Positions 8,636 through 22,602 of a stretch of 64,000 nt of DNA are shown here, piece after piece. The translations under genes were made by a program, and so were the position numbers. How positions within the stretch are numbered: position 1 is the first letter of the stretch; every line of letters begins with the position of its first letter. This stretch comes from Microcella alkalica (GTDB taxonomy: Bacteria; Actinomycetota; Actinomycetes; Actinomycetales; Microbacteriaceae), in the NCBI RefSeq assembly GCF_014595885.1, contig NZ_JABUKC010000001.1:186001-250000 (forward strand), given 5' to 3'. The notes below the pieces were generated by a model. It saw nothing but the letters and a program-made list of their open reading frames with translations, searched no databases and was not told where the DNA came from.

Positions 8636-8735
8636 GAGGCAACTCCTTCGTCGCGGTGTCGAGGTCGCACGTCGGGGCGGGTGTGACGGTTCCCCGGTGC
8701 GTACTCTCACGATGCGGGCCCGCGCGACGGGAGCA

Positions 8736-8754
8736 GTGTTCCGATATGGAACAC
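8736..8754. promoter_or_regulatory. Palindromic operator candidate upstream of the esterase-monooxygenase unit
   Basis: The arms GTGTTCC and GGAACAC form a perfect 7-bp inverted repeat around GATAT, about 100 nt upstream of the esterase start. Position and symmetry fit a dimeric regulator site. Which regulator binds is unknown; the GAF-Fis protein is one candidate. Confidence 0.5.
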
Positions 8755-8798
8755 GGTCGAGCTCGCCTCAGCTGCGGATGCGTTTCTTCGGGTGGGCT

Positions 8799-8841
8799 AG
8801 GTCCTCGCGCCGGGAATAGAGACAGCGCGGGGGCAGGACCT
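8799..8841 (-). terminator. Possible terminator hairpin downstream of the methyltransferase operon
   Basis: The arms AGGTCCT/AGGACCT (8799-8805, 8835-8841) plus inner CGCGC/GCGCG (8806-8810, 8825-8829) can fold into a two-part stem with a 5-nt bulge, about 70 nt after the methyltransferase stop. There is no T tract, so this is only a candidate. The rest of the 272-nt interval 8636-8907 shows nothing else definite besides the palindrome at 8736. Confidence 0.3.
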
Positions 8842-8907
8842 CGGAGACTGCGGAGCGGGTGAGACGGCTTCGGGCGATCCGCATTTTCAGAAGGACCGCG
8901 CGCAGGT

Positions 8908-9534
8908 CTACAGGTTCACGCGGAGTACGAGGTCGTGCGCTGTCGCGGGCGCTTCCGCTCGATCGACGGCAGCCCGTGGGCGCAGTTCGAGGTGCACCGA
9001 CGTGAACCCGTCGGCGAACGCGCGCAGCTCCTCCGCCCCGAGCATCGTGTCCCCAGGCGGGCGGGCGATGCCCAGCTCGAGATCGCGGATGTCGTGCAGC
9101 ACCAGCAGAAGCATGCCTCCGGGCCGCACAGCCGCCGCGAGGCCTCGGTACAGCGGCTCTCGCTGCGAGGGGATGACATGGAGGTACTGACCCGAGACCA
9201 GATCGAAGGCCGACTCGGACGGAGGATCGACGGCGAGATCACTTCGATCGAACGACGCAAGGTCGCTGACGCCGAGTCGTGCAGCCTCGGCACGAGAGCG
9301 CTCGATTGCTACCGCCGAGAGGTCGTAGCCGGTGACGCGCCAGCCCCGCCGTGCGAGCCACAGGCTGTCGCCGCCCTCGCCGCAGCCGGCATCGAGCGCA
9401 CGCCCGGCCGTCAGCCGAACGGCCTCCGCCTCGAGCACCGGATTCACGCGCCCGCTCCAGAGCCGCTCGCTCACGCCGTACCGCGCGTCCCAAATCGCGG
9501 CCAGTTCATCCGAACTGCCGGCCGCAGCCTTCAC
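8908..9534 (-). CDS. Class I SAM-dependent methyltransferase
   Basis: The protein is 208 aa with the SAM-binding motif I ALDAGCGEGGDS, an acidic residue ending strand 2 (VTGYDLS), and the post-I region FDLVSGQYLH. The N-terminus (WDARYGVSERLWSGRVNP) resembles the thiopurine-methyltransferase/TehB-like group. GTG 9534 overlaps the stop of the upstream DUF1684 gene by 4 bp (GTGA), which fixes the start. It is the last gene of a three-gene minus-strand operon. The methyl acceptor is unknown. Confidence 0.87.
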   Translation of the reverse strand: MKAAAGSSDELAAIWDARYGVSERLWSGRVNPVLEAEAVRLTAGRALDAGCGEGGDSLWLARRGWRVTGYDLSAVAIERSRAEAARLGVSDLASFDRSDLAVDPPSESAFDLVSGQYLHVIPSQREPLYRGLAAAVRPGGMLLLVLHDIRDLELGIARPPGDTMLGAEELRAFADGFTSVHLELRPRAAVDRAEAPATAHDLVLRVNL

Positions 9535-10169
9535 GCGAGCACCGCGCGCCCGTCGCCATACCGCTCGCCGACCGGGATCTCGACCTCGACGACGTTGCCG
9601 GGCGGCGCGAGCGGGCACGCCCACGCCGGGTCGTACGCGCACGAGGGGTTGTAGGCGAAATTGAAGTCGATGACGACCGACCCGGGCGAGCGCCCCGGCC
9701 CCAGGTCGGCGCCCTTCACGGTGTCGAGCACGTAGCGTCCGCCGCCGTAGGTGCCGCCGGCGACGCGCGACAGCGCGTCGCGGACGGGCACGAACAGTCC
9801 GCCCCCGTACGAGCGCAGCCGCCACACGTCGAGCGTGCCGACGCCGGCCACGTCGACGAGGCCGATGCGCTCGAACGGCACGACGCCGTCGGTGCCGGTG
9901 GGCACGTCGAGCGACGCGGGCGCGGCATCCTCGATCACGCACTCGAACCGCCACGCGCGGTCGTAGGGCTTCACGCGCAGGCCGGTGAAGCGCTCGCGGT
10001 CATCGGGCAGCAGGGGTGAGGCGGGGTGCTCGAGGAAGAGCCGGTCGCGCTCGCGCCGCCACAGGTCGTGCGCGGCCTCGAGGTCGGTCGCGCGGCGCAC
10101 CTTCTCGTAGAGGCGGAAGGTCGCCCGCCGCCAGCTGGCGACGTCGAGCGCGGTGCCCGCGTCGCTCAC
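9531..10169 (-). CDS. DUF1684 domain protein
   Basis: A 212-aa protein. The stretch HPASPLL followed by RFTGLRVKPYD, and the C-terminal FNFAYNPSCAYDPAWACPLAPPGN, match the conserved DUF1684 family, whose biochemical role is not established. No signal peptide or membrane segment is seen. The GTG start at 10169 and its own stop both overlap neighbouring genes by 4 bp, so the SRPBCC protein, this protein and the methyltransferase are translationally coupled. Confidence 0.85.
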   Translation of the reverse strand: MSDAGTALDVASWRRATFRLYEKVRRATDLEAAHDLWRRERDRLFLEHPASPLLPDDRERFTGLRVKPYDRAWRFECVIEDAAPASLDVPTGTDGVVPFERIGLVDVAGVGTLDVWRLRSYGGGLFVPVRDALSRVAGGTYGGGRYVLDTVKGADLGPGRSPGSVVIDFNFAYNPSCAYDPAWACPLAPPGNVVEVEIPVGERYGDGRAVLA

Positions 10170-10666
10170 GAGCGGCCCGCGAACTGCGCGCCCCAGCTCG
10201 GCGCGAGCCGCCGGATCTTCGCCGCCCGCAGCTGCCAGAACACGGCGAACCCGACCCAGACGAGCGGCGTCAGCACGCCCGCGCCGACGTCGAGCCGGTC
10301 GCGGAACCGCGTGCGCCCGTCGGGCAGCGCCGTGATCGCCATGCGGTGGTGCCAGCGTCGCACGATGCGCATCGGCCCGGCGACGGGTCCGCCGCGGTCG
10401 TGCACGATGCGCGCGACCTGGCCGTCGCGGAGCATCCGCGTCTCGTCGCCGAGGTCGATGAGCTGCTCGCCCATCGGCACGAGCCCCAGCAGCGACAGCC
10501 GCACCCGGTGGCGACCGCCCGGCCAGCGCTCGGGGAATCCGCCGGGCTCGAGCGACTCGGCGCGCGTCCACGGCCCCGACACCGCGCGGAACACCGCCGG
10601 CGAGTGCACCGCCTCCCACGCCGCGTCGGGCGGGCAGTCAAGCACGAGATCGAGCGTCACACGCAT
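10166..10666 (-). CDS. SRPBCC (START-like) ligand-binding domain protein
   Basis: The protein is 166 aa. The N-terminus (MRVTLDLVLDCPPDAAWEAV) and pattern of short strands ending in a C-terminal helix (VWVGFAVFWQLRAAKIRRL) fit the SRPBCC/polyketide-cyclase-like fold, which binds hydrophobic ligands. It is first in the operon with DUF1684 and the methyltransferase, with a 4-bp overlap to the next gene. The divergent ComB-like gene starts 35 bp away, so promoters must overlap. Ligand unknown. Confidence 0.78.
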   Translation of the reverse strand: MRVTLDLVLDCPPDAAWEAVHSPAVFRAVSGPWTRAESLEPGGFPERWPGGRHRVRLSLLGLVPMGEQLIDLGDETRMLRDGQVARIVHDRGGPVAGPMRIVRRWHHRMAITALPDGRTRFRDRLDVGAGVLTPLVWVGFAVFWQLRAAKIRRLAPSWGAQFAGRS

Positions 10667-10701
10667 GCGCCCAGTCTGGCCTCCGTGGCTACCATCGACC
10701 T

Positions 10702-11271
10702 GTGACCGACCGCCCCGCCGCCGACCCCGCCCGCCCCGACGCGCAGGAGCGCTACCAGGTGCGCTTCGACGTCGGGCTCGACGGCGCTCGCCGCATCGGC
10801 GACTCGGCGCACCTGCTGGTCTGGTGCGACGCGATCGCGACCGAGGAGGTGCCGGTAGATGCCCTGCCCCACCGTCTCGAGGTCGTCGACGCGCGCCTCG
10901 GCGCGGCCTCCGCGATCGCCCAGCGCCTGCTCGAGCTGCAGGCCGCGCGCGGCGAGCGCACGATGGTCGCGGTCGTCGCGGCGGGAGCCCCGCTGGAGGG
11001 TCCCGACGGCTTCCCCGTCGAGGACGTGCTGCTCGCGGGTGCCGTCGTCGACGCGCTCGGCGCGGTCGGCATCGACGCCACGAGCCCCGAGGCGGCCGCA
11101 GCGGCTGCGGCGTTCCAAGGTCTGCGCGGCGCCGTCGGCCACATGCTCACCGCGTCGGTCGCCGGTCGCGCCCTCGCCGAGGCGGAGGGCCCGGCCGCGC
11201 TGCCCGCCGCCCGGGCGCGCCTCGAGAGCGCCGAGCTGGTCGTCCTGCGGGAATTCAGCCTCTCGGCCTAG
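10702..11271 (+). CDS. ComB-like (2-phosphosulfolactate phosphatase family) protein
   Basis: A 189-aa protein starting at GTG 10702. The N-terminal YQVRFDVGLDGARRI and the C-terminal half (PVEDVLLAGAVVDAL, AFQGLRGAVGHMLTASVAGRAL) resemble the ComB family. It is shorter than classic ComB (about 240 aa), and the catalytic-region segment that usually reads like VVDVLRFST is WCDAIATEE here, so phosphatase activity is doubtful. No coenzyme M genes are nearby. A divergent family member of unknown role is the safest reading. Confidence 0.6.
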   Translation: MTDRPAADPARPDAQERYQVRFDVGLDGARRIGDSAHLLVWCDAIATEEVPVDALPHRLEVVDARLGAASAIAQRLLELQAARGERTMVAVVAAGAPLEGPDGFPVEDVLLAGAVVDALGAVGIDATSPEAAAAAAAFQGLRGAVGHMLTASVAGRALAEAEGPAALPAARARLESAELVVLREFSLSA

Positions 11272-11333
11272 CGTTCCTCCGGTCAGGCACCCGCGCCAGC
11301 GCTCGCCGCTCGCGCCCGACCGCAGGAGGCACC

Positions 11334-11636
11334 ATGAAGGCCCACGTCAACGGCACCGTCATCGCCGAGGCCGACGAGAGCGAGCTCATCAGGATCGAGG
11401 GCAACTGGTACTTCCCGCCGTCGAGCGTGAAGAGCGAGCTGCTCGAGCAGAGCCCCACCCCGTACACCTGCCCCTGGAAGGGCGAGTGCCAGTACTTCAC
11501 CGTCGTGGTCGACGGCGAGCGCCTGCAGGATCGCGCGTGGAGCTACCCGACCCCGTACCCGAGCGGCATCGAGCGCGTCGGCAAGGACTTCTCGAACTAC
11601 GTCGCCTTCTGGAAGGAAGTCCAGGTCAGCGAGTAG
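11334..11636 (+). CDS. DUF427 domain protein
   Basis: A 100-aa protein matching the small DUF427 family: VNGTVIAEAD, the aromatic WYFPPSSVK segment, TPYTCPWKGECQYFTV and a C-terminal NYVAFW. ATG 11334 has AGGAGG at ideal spacing. No enzymatic role is established for the family. It follows the ComB-like gene by 62 bp and converges with the SprT-like gene. Confidence 0.88.
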   Translation: MKAHVNGTVIAEADESELIRIEGNWYFPPSSVKSELLEQSPTPYTCPWKGECQYFTVVVDGERLQDRAWSYPTPYPSGIERVGKDFSNYVAFWKEVQVSE

Positions 11637-11672
11637 CGCCTGGGGCGCGGCGGCGGATGCTCGGCGCGAGCG

Positions 11673-12128
11673 TCACGCCGCCCTGGTGTCGACCCACGCG
11701 ATGAGGTGCGCCCGGTCGAACCGGCGCGAGCACCGGCCGCACGACAGCGGCTTGGCCGGCCGCCGGAACCGCACGTGCTCGTGCCCGCGAGGGCAGGTGC
11801 CGCGCCAGCGCGCGCGCTCCTCGGCGATCGGGCCGGAGTGCGTGCGCCCGCCGACGTAGCCGAGGTCGCGGGCGACCGCGCGCCACTCGGGCCCGTGCCC
11901 GGTGCCGGCCCCGGCGAGGGCGTGGGCGACCTCGTGCAGCAGGATCTGGTGGATCTCGTCGTCGTCGAACCGCGCGGCGAGGTGCCGTGAGACGGTGATG
12001 CGTCGCCGGGTGTAGTCGCACTGGCCTGCGCGGCGCGTGGCGTGGTCGAAGCCGAAGCTCCACGAGCCGTCGAGGTGCAGGCGCAGCAGGGCCTCGGCCC
12101 AGACGCGCACCCGCTCGAGATCGCTCAC
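11673..12128 (-). CDS. SprT-like zinc metallopeptidase domain protein
   Basis: The protein is 151 aa. It has the HExxH motif as LLHEVAHAL, a downstream His (GHGPEWRAVARDLG) and a C-terminal zinc-ribbon-like pair (CPRGH and CGRC), the SprT/SprTN layout. It is a small cytosolic protein. The eukaryotic relative cleaves DNA-protein crosslinks, but the bacterial role is poorly known. It is divergent from the truncated haemoglobin gene. Confidence 0.85.
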   Translation of the reverse strand: MSDLERVRVWAEALLRLHLDGSWSFGFDHATRRAGQCDYTRRRITVSRHLAARFDDDEIHQILLHEVAHALAGAGTGHGPEWRAVARDLGYVGGRTHSGPIAEERARWRGTCPRGHEHVRFRRPAKPLSCGRCSRRFDRAHLIAWVDTRAA

Positions 12129-12231
12129 GCGTTCAGGGTACGAGCCGCCGCCGACAGCGTCGTGCAGCGCGAGCCCGCCCGCCGCAGGGTGCGCGATGTT
12201 CGTTTTGCGAATACTGTTCGCTTCGACGGGA

Positions 12232-12292
12232 ATCCCCCAGGGGATGCGCGCCGAACCTCCTCACGGGTACAGTCGCCTGAACCGTGAGGAGG
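12232..12292 (+). promoter_or_regulatory. glbN leader: palindrome and hairpin that covers the Shine-Dalgarno sequence
   Basis: A 14-nt palindrome ATCCCCCAGGGGAT lies at 12232-12245. Next, CCTCCTCACGG (12256-12266) pairs perfectly with CCGTGAGGAGG (12282-12292) over 11 bp with a 15-nt loop. The second arm contains the GAGGAGG ribosome-binding site, whose last G is 6 nt before the haemoglobin ATG. In RNA the site would be buried, suggesting translational control. The structure is seen in sequence; the regulation is inferred. Confidence 0.6.
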
Positions 12293-12298
12293 TGTCAC

Positions 12299-12706
12299 AT
12301 GTCGTTGCATCGCCGCCTGGGCGGAGAAGCGGGCATCGCCGCGCTCGTCGACGACCTCTCGGCACGGGTGAAGGTCGACCCGATCATGGGCCCCTACTTC
12401 CGCGACGTCGACGAGGCCGCGCTGAACCGGCACCGCGCGATGTTCCTCTCCGCCTTCCTCGGCGGCCCCGAGTCGTACACGGGCAAGACGCTGCCCGAGG
12501 CGCACCACCCCTTCCGGCTCTCCGACCGCGAGTTCGACGCCTTCCTGCGCGTCATGCGCGAGACGCTCGACCACTCGACGGTGTCGTTCCTCGACCGCCG
12601 GCGCATCCTCCGCTCGCTCGAGCGCCTGCGCACCGACGTCGTGAGCCGCGGCGTCACGGTGGGCCCCGGCGCGCCGAGCTTCGGCGGCCCGCACGACAGC
12701 GTCTGA
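12299..12706 (+). CDS. glbN: Truncated haemoglobin, group I-like
   Basis: The protein is 135 aa with the two-on-two globin signature: GGEAGIAALVDD, the FLGGPESYTG block and the proximal haem His in EAHHPF (His69). The distal pocket looks unusual: by alignment with mycobacterial trHbN the B10 Tyr is Ser21 and the E11 Gln is Arg46. Classic group I members bind O2 or NO and can detoxify NO; with these changes ligand chemistry may differ. ATG 12299 is the start, since the in-frame GTG at 12284 is part of the ribosome-binding site. The gene is divergent from the sprT-like gene. Confidence 0.9.
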   Translation: MSLHRRLGGEAGIAALVDDLSARVKVDPIMGPYFRDVDEAALNRHRAMFLSAFLGGPESYTGKTLPEAHHPFRLSDREFDAFLRVMRETLDHSTVSFLDRRRILRSLERLRTDVVSRGVTVGPGAPSFGGPHDSV

Positions 12707-12727
12707 GCCGCAGCGGCCGCTGGCGCC

Positions 12728-13588
12728 TCAGTCGCGCCGCGTGAACAGGCTCGTGCTCGGCGCCGGAGAGCGCACCGCCGTCGCGTCGGTCACGACAGGC
12801 GCGCCCGCGATCCAGTGCTCGAGCTCGCGGCCGCTCGTGACGGTCGCCGGATGCGGCCCGCGCGCCATGAGCCGGGGCATCCACTCGAGCGGCAGCGCGC
12901 TCGGCGAGGCGATGAGCACGACGTTGCCGAAGCGGCGCCCCTTGAGGATGCCCGTCTCGGCCAGCGCTGCGACGTCGTCGAACACCATGCCGAGCGTCGC
13001 GGCCTGCCCCCGTGCGAAGGCGAGCCCCGGCCCGTCGGCGATGTTGACCGCGACGATGCCACCCGGGGCGACGAAGCGCGCGACGGCCGAGTAGAACTCG
13101 AGGCTCGTCACGTGCGCCGGGATGCGCGCCCCGCTGAACACGTCGACCACGACGAGGTCGACGGCGCCGTGCAGGGCGGCGGGCAGGCGGTCGAGCACGG
13201 CCCGGGCATCCCCGTACCGCACCCGGATGCCCGCGCGCCTCGGCAGCGGCAGGTGCTCGCGCACGAACGCCACGAGCTCCTCGTCGAGCTCGACGACCTG
13301 CTGACGCGAGCCGGGCCTGGTCGCCTCGATGTAGCGAGGCAGCGTCAGCGCCCCGGCGCCGAGGTGCAGCGCCGTCATCGGCTGACCGGGCTCGCCCCAC
13401 TCGTCGATGACGTGGCCGATGCGCTGCACGTACTCGAAGAACAGCCGGCTCGGGTCGTCGAGGTCGACGTGCGACTGCGGGGTGCCGTCGACGACGAGCG
13501 TGTAGCTGCCGTCGGCCCAGCGGTCGGGTTCGATGACGGCGCGCATGCCGCTGCCGCGCAGCGTCGTCTCGGCGACGGGGGAGGCCAT
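12728..13588 (-). CDS. Spermidine synthase-like (polyamine aminopropyltransferase fold) protein
   Basis: The protein is 286 aa with the layout of the spermidine synthase/SpeE-like methyltransferase fold: SHVDLDDPSRLFFEYVQRI, the nucleotide-binding ALHLGAGALTLPRYI, the acidic VVELDEEL and the DLVVVDVFSGARIP segment. Actinobacteria often carry such SpeE-like proteins without proven aminopropyltransferase activity, and the gatekeeper motif is not clearly canonical. It converges with glbN, and its start is about 313 bp from rpoB in a divergent arrangement. Confidence 0.8.
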   Translation of the reverse strand: MASPVAETTLRGSGMRAVIEPDRWADGSYTLVVDGTPQSHVDLDDPSRLFFEYVQRIGHVIDEWGEPGQPMTALHLGAGALTLPRYIEATRPGSRQQVVELDEELVAFVREHLPLPRRAGIRVRYGDARAVLDRLPAALHGAVDLVVVDVFSGARIPAHVTSLEFYSAVARFVAPGGIVAVNIADGPGLAFARGQAATLGMVFDDVAALAETGILKGRRFGNVVLIASPSALPLEWMPRLMARGPHPATVTSGRELEHWIAGAPVVTDATAVRSPAPSTSLFTRRD

Positions 13589-13688
13589 GCCCGCAAGCGT
13601 GCCACAGGCTCACGCGGCGGATGCTCGGCTGGACGTGTGGGAGGTGCGCGGTTATAGCGCAGAGGGGCAGATCGGTCAAGAATCCGAC

Positions 13689-13718
13689 TGGACACGGCGG
13701 GGCGAGCGCACCTAGTAT
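13689..13718 (+). promoter_or_regulatory. Candidate rpoB promoter
   Basis: TGGACA (13689-13694) and TAGTAT (13713-13718) are spaced by 18 bp and resemble -35 and -10 elements of the housekeeping sigma. This is about 180 nt upstream of the rpoB start. Other weaker TATAGC boxes occur at 13632 and 13780, so more than one start is possible. Confidence 0.45.
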
Positions 13719-13901
13719 TGAGGTTTGCGCTCCCCAACAACCTCAGCCGTCATATGGCGGTCGGCTGACGTGCCCCGAGTATAGCGGCGGGGTGGGCCCC
13801 ATAGGCGGCCCTCAACGGGTTCTTCGCGTGATCACTCGACCGTGTTCATCTGTCGCCGCGGCGACGGTTTTCGGGCTTCGACGCCCACGGAGGTTAGTTC
13901 C
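13719..13901 (+). other. Long rpoB 5' leader
   Basis: The 313-nt interval between the spermidine synthase-like gene and rpoB holds no credible gene. After the candidate promoter it contains the inverted repeat CAGCCG/CGGCTG (13744-13749, 13762-13767) and ends with the GGAGG ribosome-binding site at 13889-13893. A long untranslated leader upstream of rpoB is usual in actinobacteria; any regulatory role here is not shown. Confidence 0.4.
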
Positions 13902-17396
<3,495 letters not shown>

Positions 17397-17447
17397 TCCG
17401 GGTCTCTCCCGAGACACTGACGACTGTTTACGAAAGAGAAGAATCCA

Positions 17448-21296
<3,849 letters not shown>

Positions 21297-21316
21297 GCGC
21301 ACCGGAGCACTCCACC

Positions 21317-21350
21317 CGAACGGCCCCCGTCACGCGACGGGGGCCGTTCG
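21317..21350 (+). terminator. rpoBC terminator
   Basis: A perfect 15-bp stem (21317-21331 with 21336-21350) closed by the tetraloop ACGC, starting 20 nt after the rpoC stop. It is GC-rich without a T tract, and cleanly separates rpoBC from the secretion-like locus. Confidence 0.88.
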
Positions 21351-21392
21351 GCGTCTCCGGGCACGTCGACCGCGCGGGGCGGGTGGTGAGCG

Positions 21393-21428
21393 CTCCCCAT
21401 CGCAGCGATCCGAGCATCGCTCTACGAT
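21393..21428 (+). promoter_or_regulatory. Promoter-like motif upstream of the RDD-FHA gene
   Basis: CTCCCCAT (21393-21400) and TACGAT (21423-21428) are separated by 22 nt. Similar pairs occur at the other two intergenic gaps of this locus (27107-27142 and 30728-30764), which suggests shared control. It ends 36 nt before the GTG start of the first gene. Function inferred from recurrence and position. Confidence 0.45.
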
Positions 21429-21464
21429 GACCGGAGCCCTAACGACAGCAGTGACGGAGCACGA

Positions 21465-22562
21465 GTGCGCGAGAACCCCGAGGCCGAGCAGGCCGACGCG
21501 CTCGGCGTCGTCTCGGCAGCGCCCGGCCGCCGCGCCGCCGCCTTCGCCCTCGACGCCGCCGTGTGGGTCGCGCTCAGCATCCCCACGATCGTCGGCGCGG
21601 TGCTCGCCCTGCCGCTGCTCGCCGGTGACGCGATCGACGTAGCCCTCCCGGCCCTCCTCGTGGCGATCGGCGTCGGTCTCACCGGGCTGTTCGGCATCGT
21701 GCAGCTCGTGCTGCACGGTCGCCGCGGCATCACGCTCGGCAAGGCCGCGCTCGGGCTGCGGTCGGTGCGCGAGGCGACGCTCGGCCCGGTCGGCTTCTGG
21801 CGGGTCGTGCTGCGGGCGCTCGTGCTCTCGGCCTCGAGCCTCGCGCTCGTCGTGGTCGGGCCGGCGCTGCTGTTCGCCTCGGGCCTGCGCGACCCTCGGG
21901 GCCGCAGCCTGCTCGACCGCCTCGCCGGCGCCCGCGTCGTCGACGCGCGCTCCGGGCTCGACCCCTTCGACGCCCGCGCTCTGCGCCTCGCCCGGCGCGA
22001 GCTCGAGCGCCCGACGGGGGTCGCCTCACTCGCGCCCCGCCCGCTCGACTCGCGCGCCGCCCGCCCGTTCGACGTCGGTGCCGCGCGCGAGCGGTCGTCG
22101 GCGGGCGTGGTCTCGGTGGCGTCCGCGAGCTGGACGGCCCCGCCGCTGCGCGACGCGGCGCCAGCGGCTGCGGCAGCCCCGACCACCGCGCCGGCCCCTG
22201 CCACCGCCCCGCCCCTGTCCCCGGCCGTCCCGCCGCGCACCGTCGTCCTCGAGTTCGACGACGGCACGACCGTGCCCGCCCCCGCCGTCGGCCTGCTCGG
22301 CCGCGCGCCCGAGGCCGCCGCGGGGGAGCGCGCCGACCTCCTCCTGCCGCTGCGCGACCCGAGCATGCAGCTGTCGAAGACGCACGCCGCCTTCGGCGTC
22401 GACGCCTCGGGGTTCTGGATGCTCGATCGCGGCTCCTCCAACGGCACCGTCGCGCACACCCCGGCCGGCGATCGCGCGCTCACGCCGGGCGAGCGCACGA
22501 GCATCCCGCCCGGCAGCACGGTGCTGGTCGGCGGCCGCAGCTTCCGCGTGGTCGCCGCATGA
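21465..22562 (+). CDS. RDD family membrane protein with C-terminal FHA domain
   Basis: A 365-aa protein. Residues about 20-150 form an RDD-type membrane domain (GRRAAAFALDAAVWVAL start, GRRGITLGKAALGLR loop, DPRGRSLLDRLAG end) with at least three hydrophobic segments. An Ala/Pro-rich linker follows, then an FHA domain (about 265-360) with GRAPEAA, LSKTHAAFGVD and the signature LDRGSSNGT. FHA domains bind phosphothreonine, so kinase input is plausible. It begins the locus that carries the EssC/EccC-like ATPase, 40 bp upstream. The role is probably in assembling or regulating the secretion machine; not proven. Confidence 0.88.
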   Translation: MRENPEAEQADALGVVSAAPGRRAAAFALDAAVWVALSIPTIVGAVLALPLLAGDAIDVALPALLVAIGVGLTGLFGIVQLVLHGRRGITLGKAALGLRSVREATLGPVGFWRVVLRALVLSASSLALVVVGPALLFASGLRDPRGRSLLDRLAGARVVDARSGLDPFDARALRLARRELERPTGVASLAPRPLDSRAARPFDVGAARERSSAGVVSVASASWTAPPLRDAAPAAAAAPTTAPAPATAPPLSPAVPPRTVVLEFDDGTTVPAPAVGLLGRAPEAAAGERADLLLPLRDPSMQLSKTHAAFGVDASGFWMLDRGSSNGTVAHTPAGDRALTPGERTSIPPGSTVLVGGRSFRVVAA

Positions 22563-22602
22563 CGTCGTCCGCCCCGCGCCCCGCCCCCTGGAGAGGTCGT
22601 CC

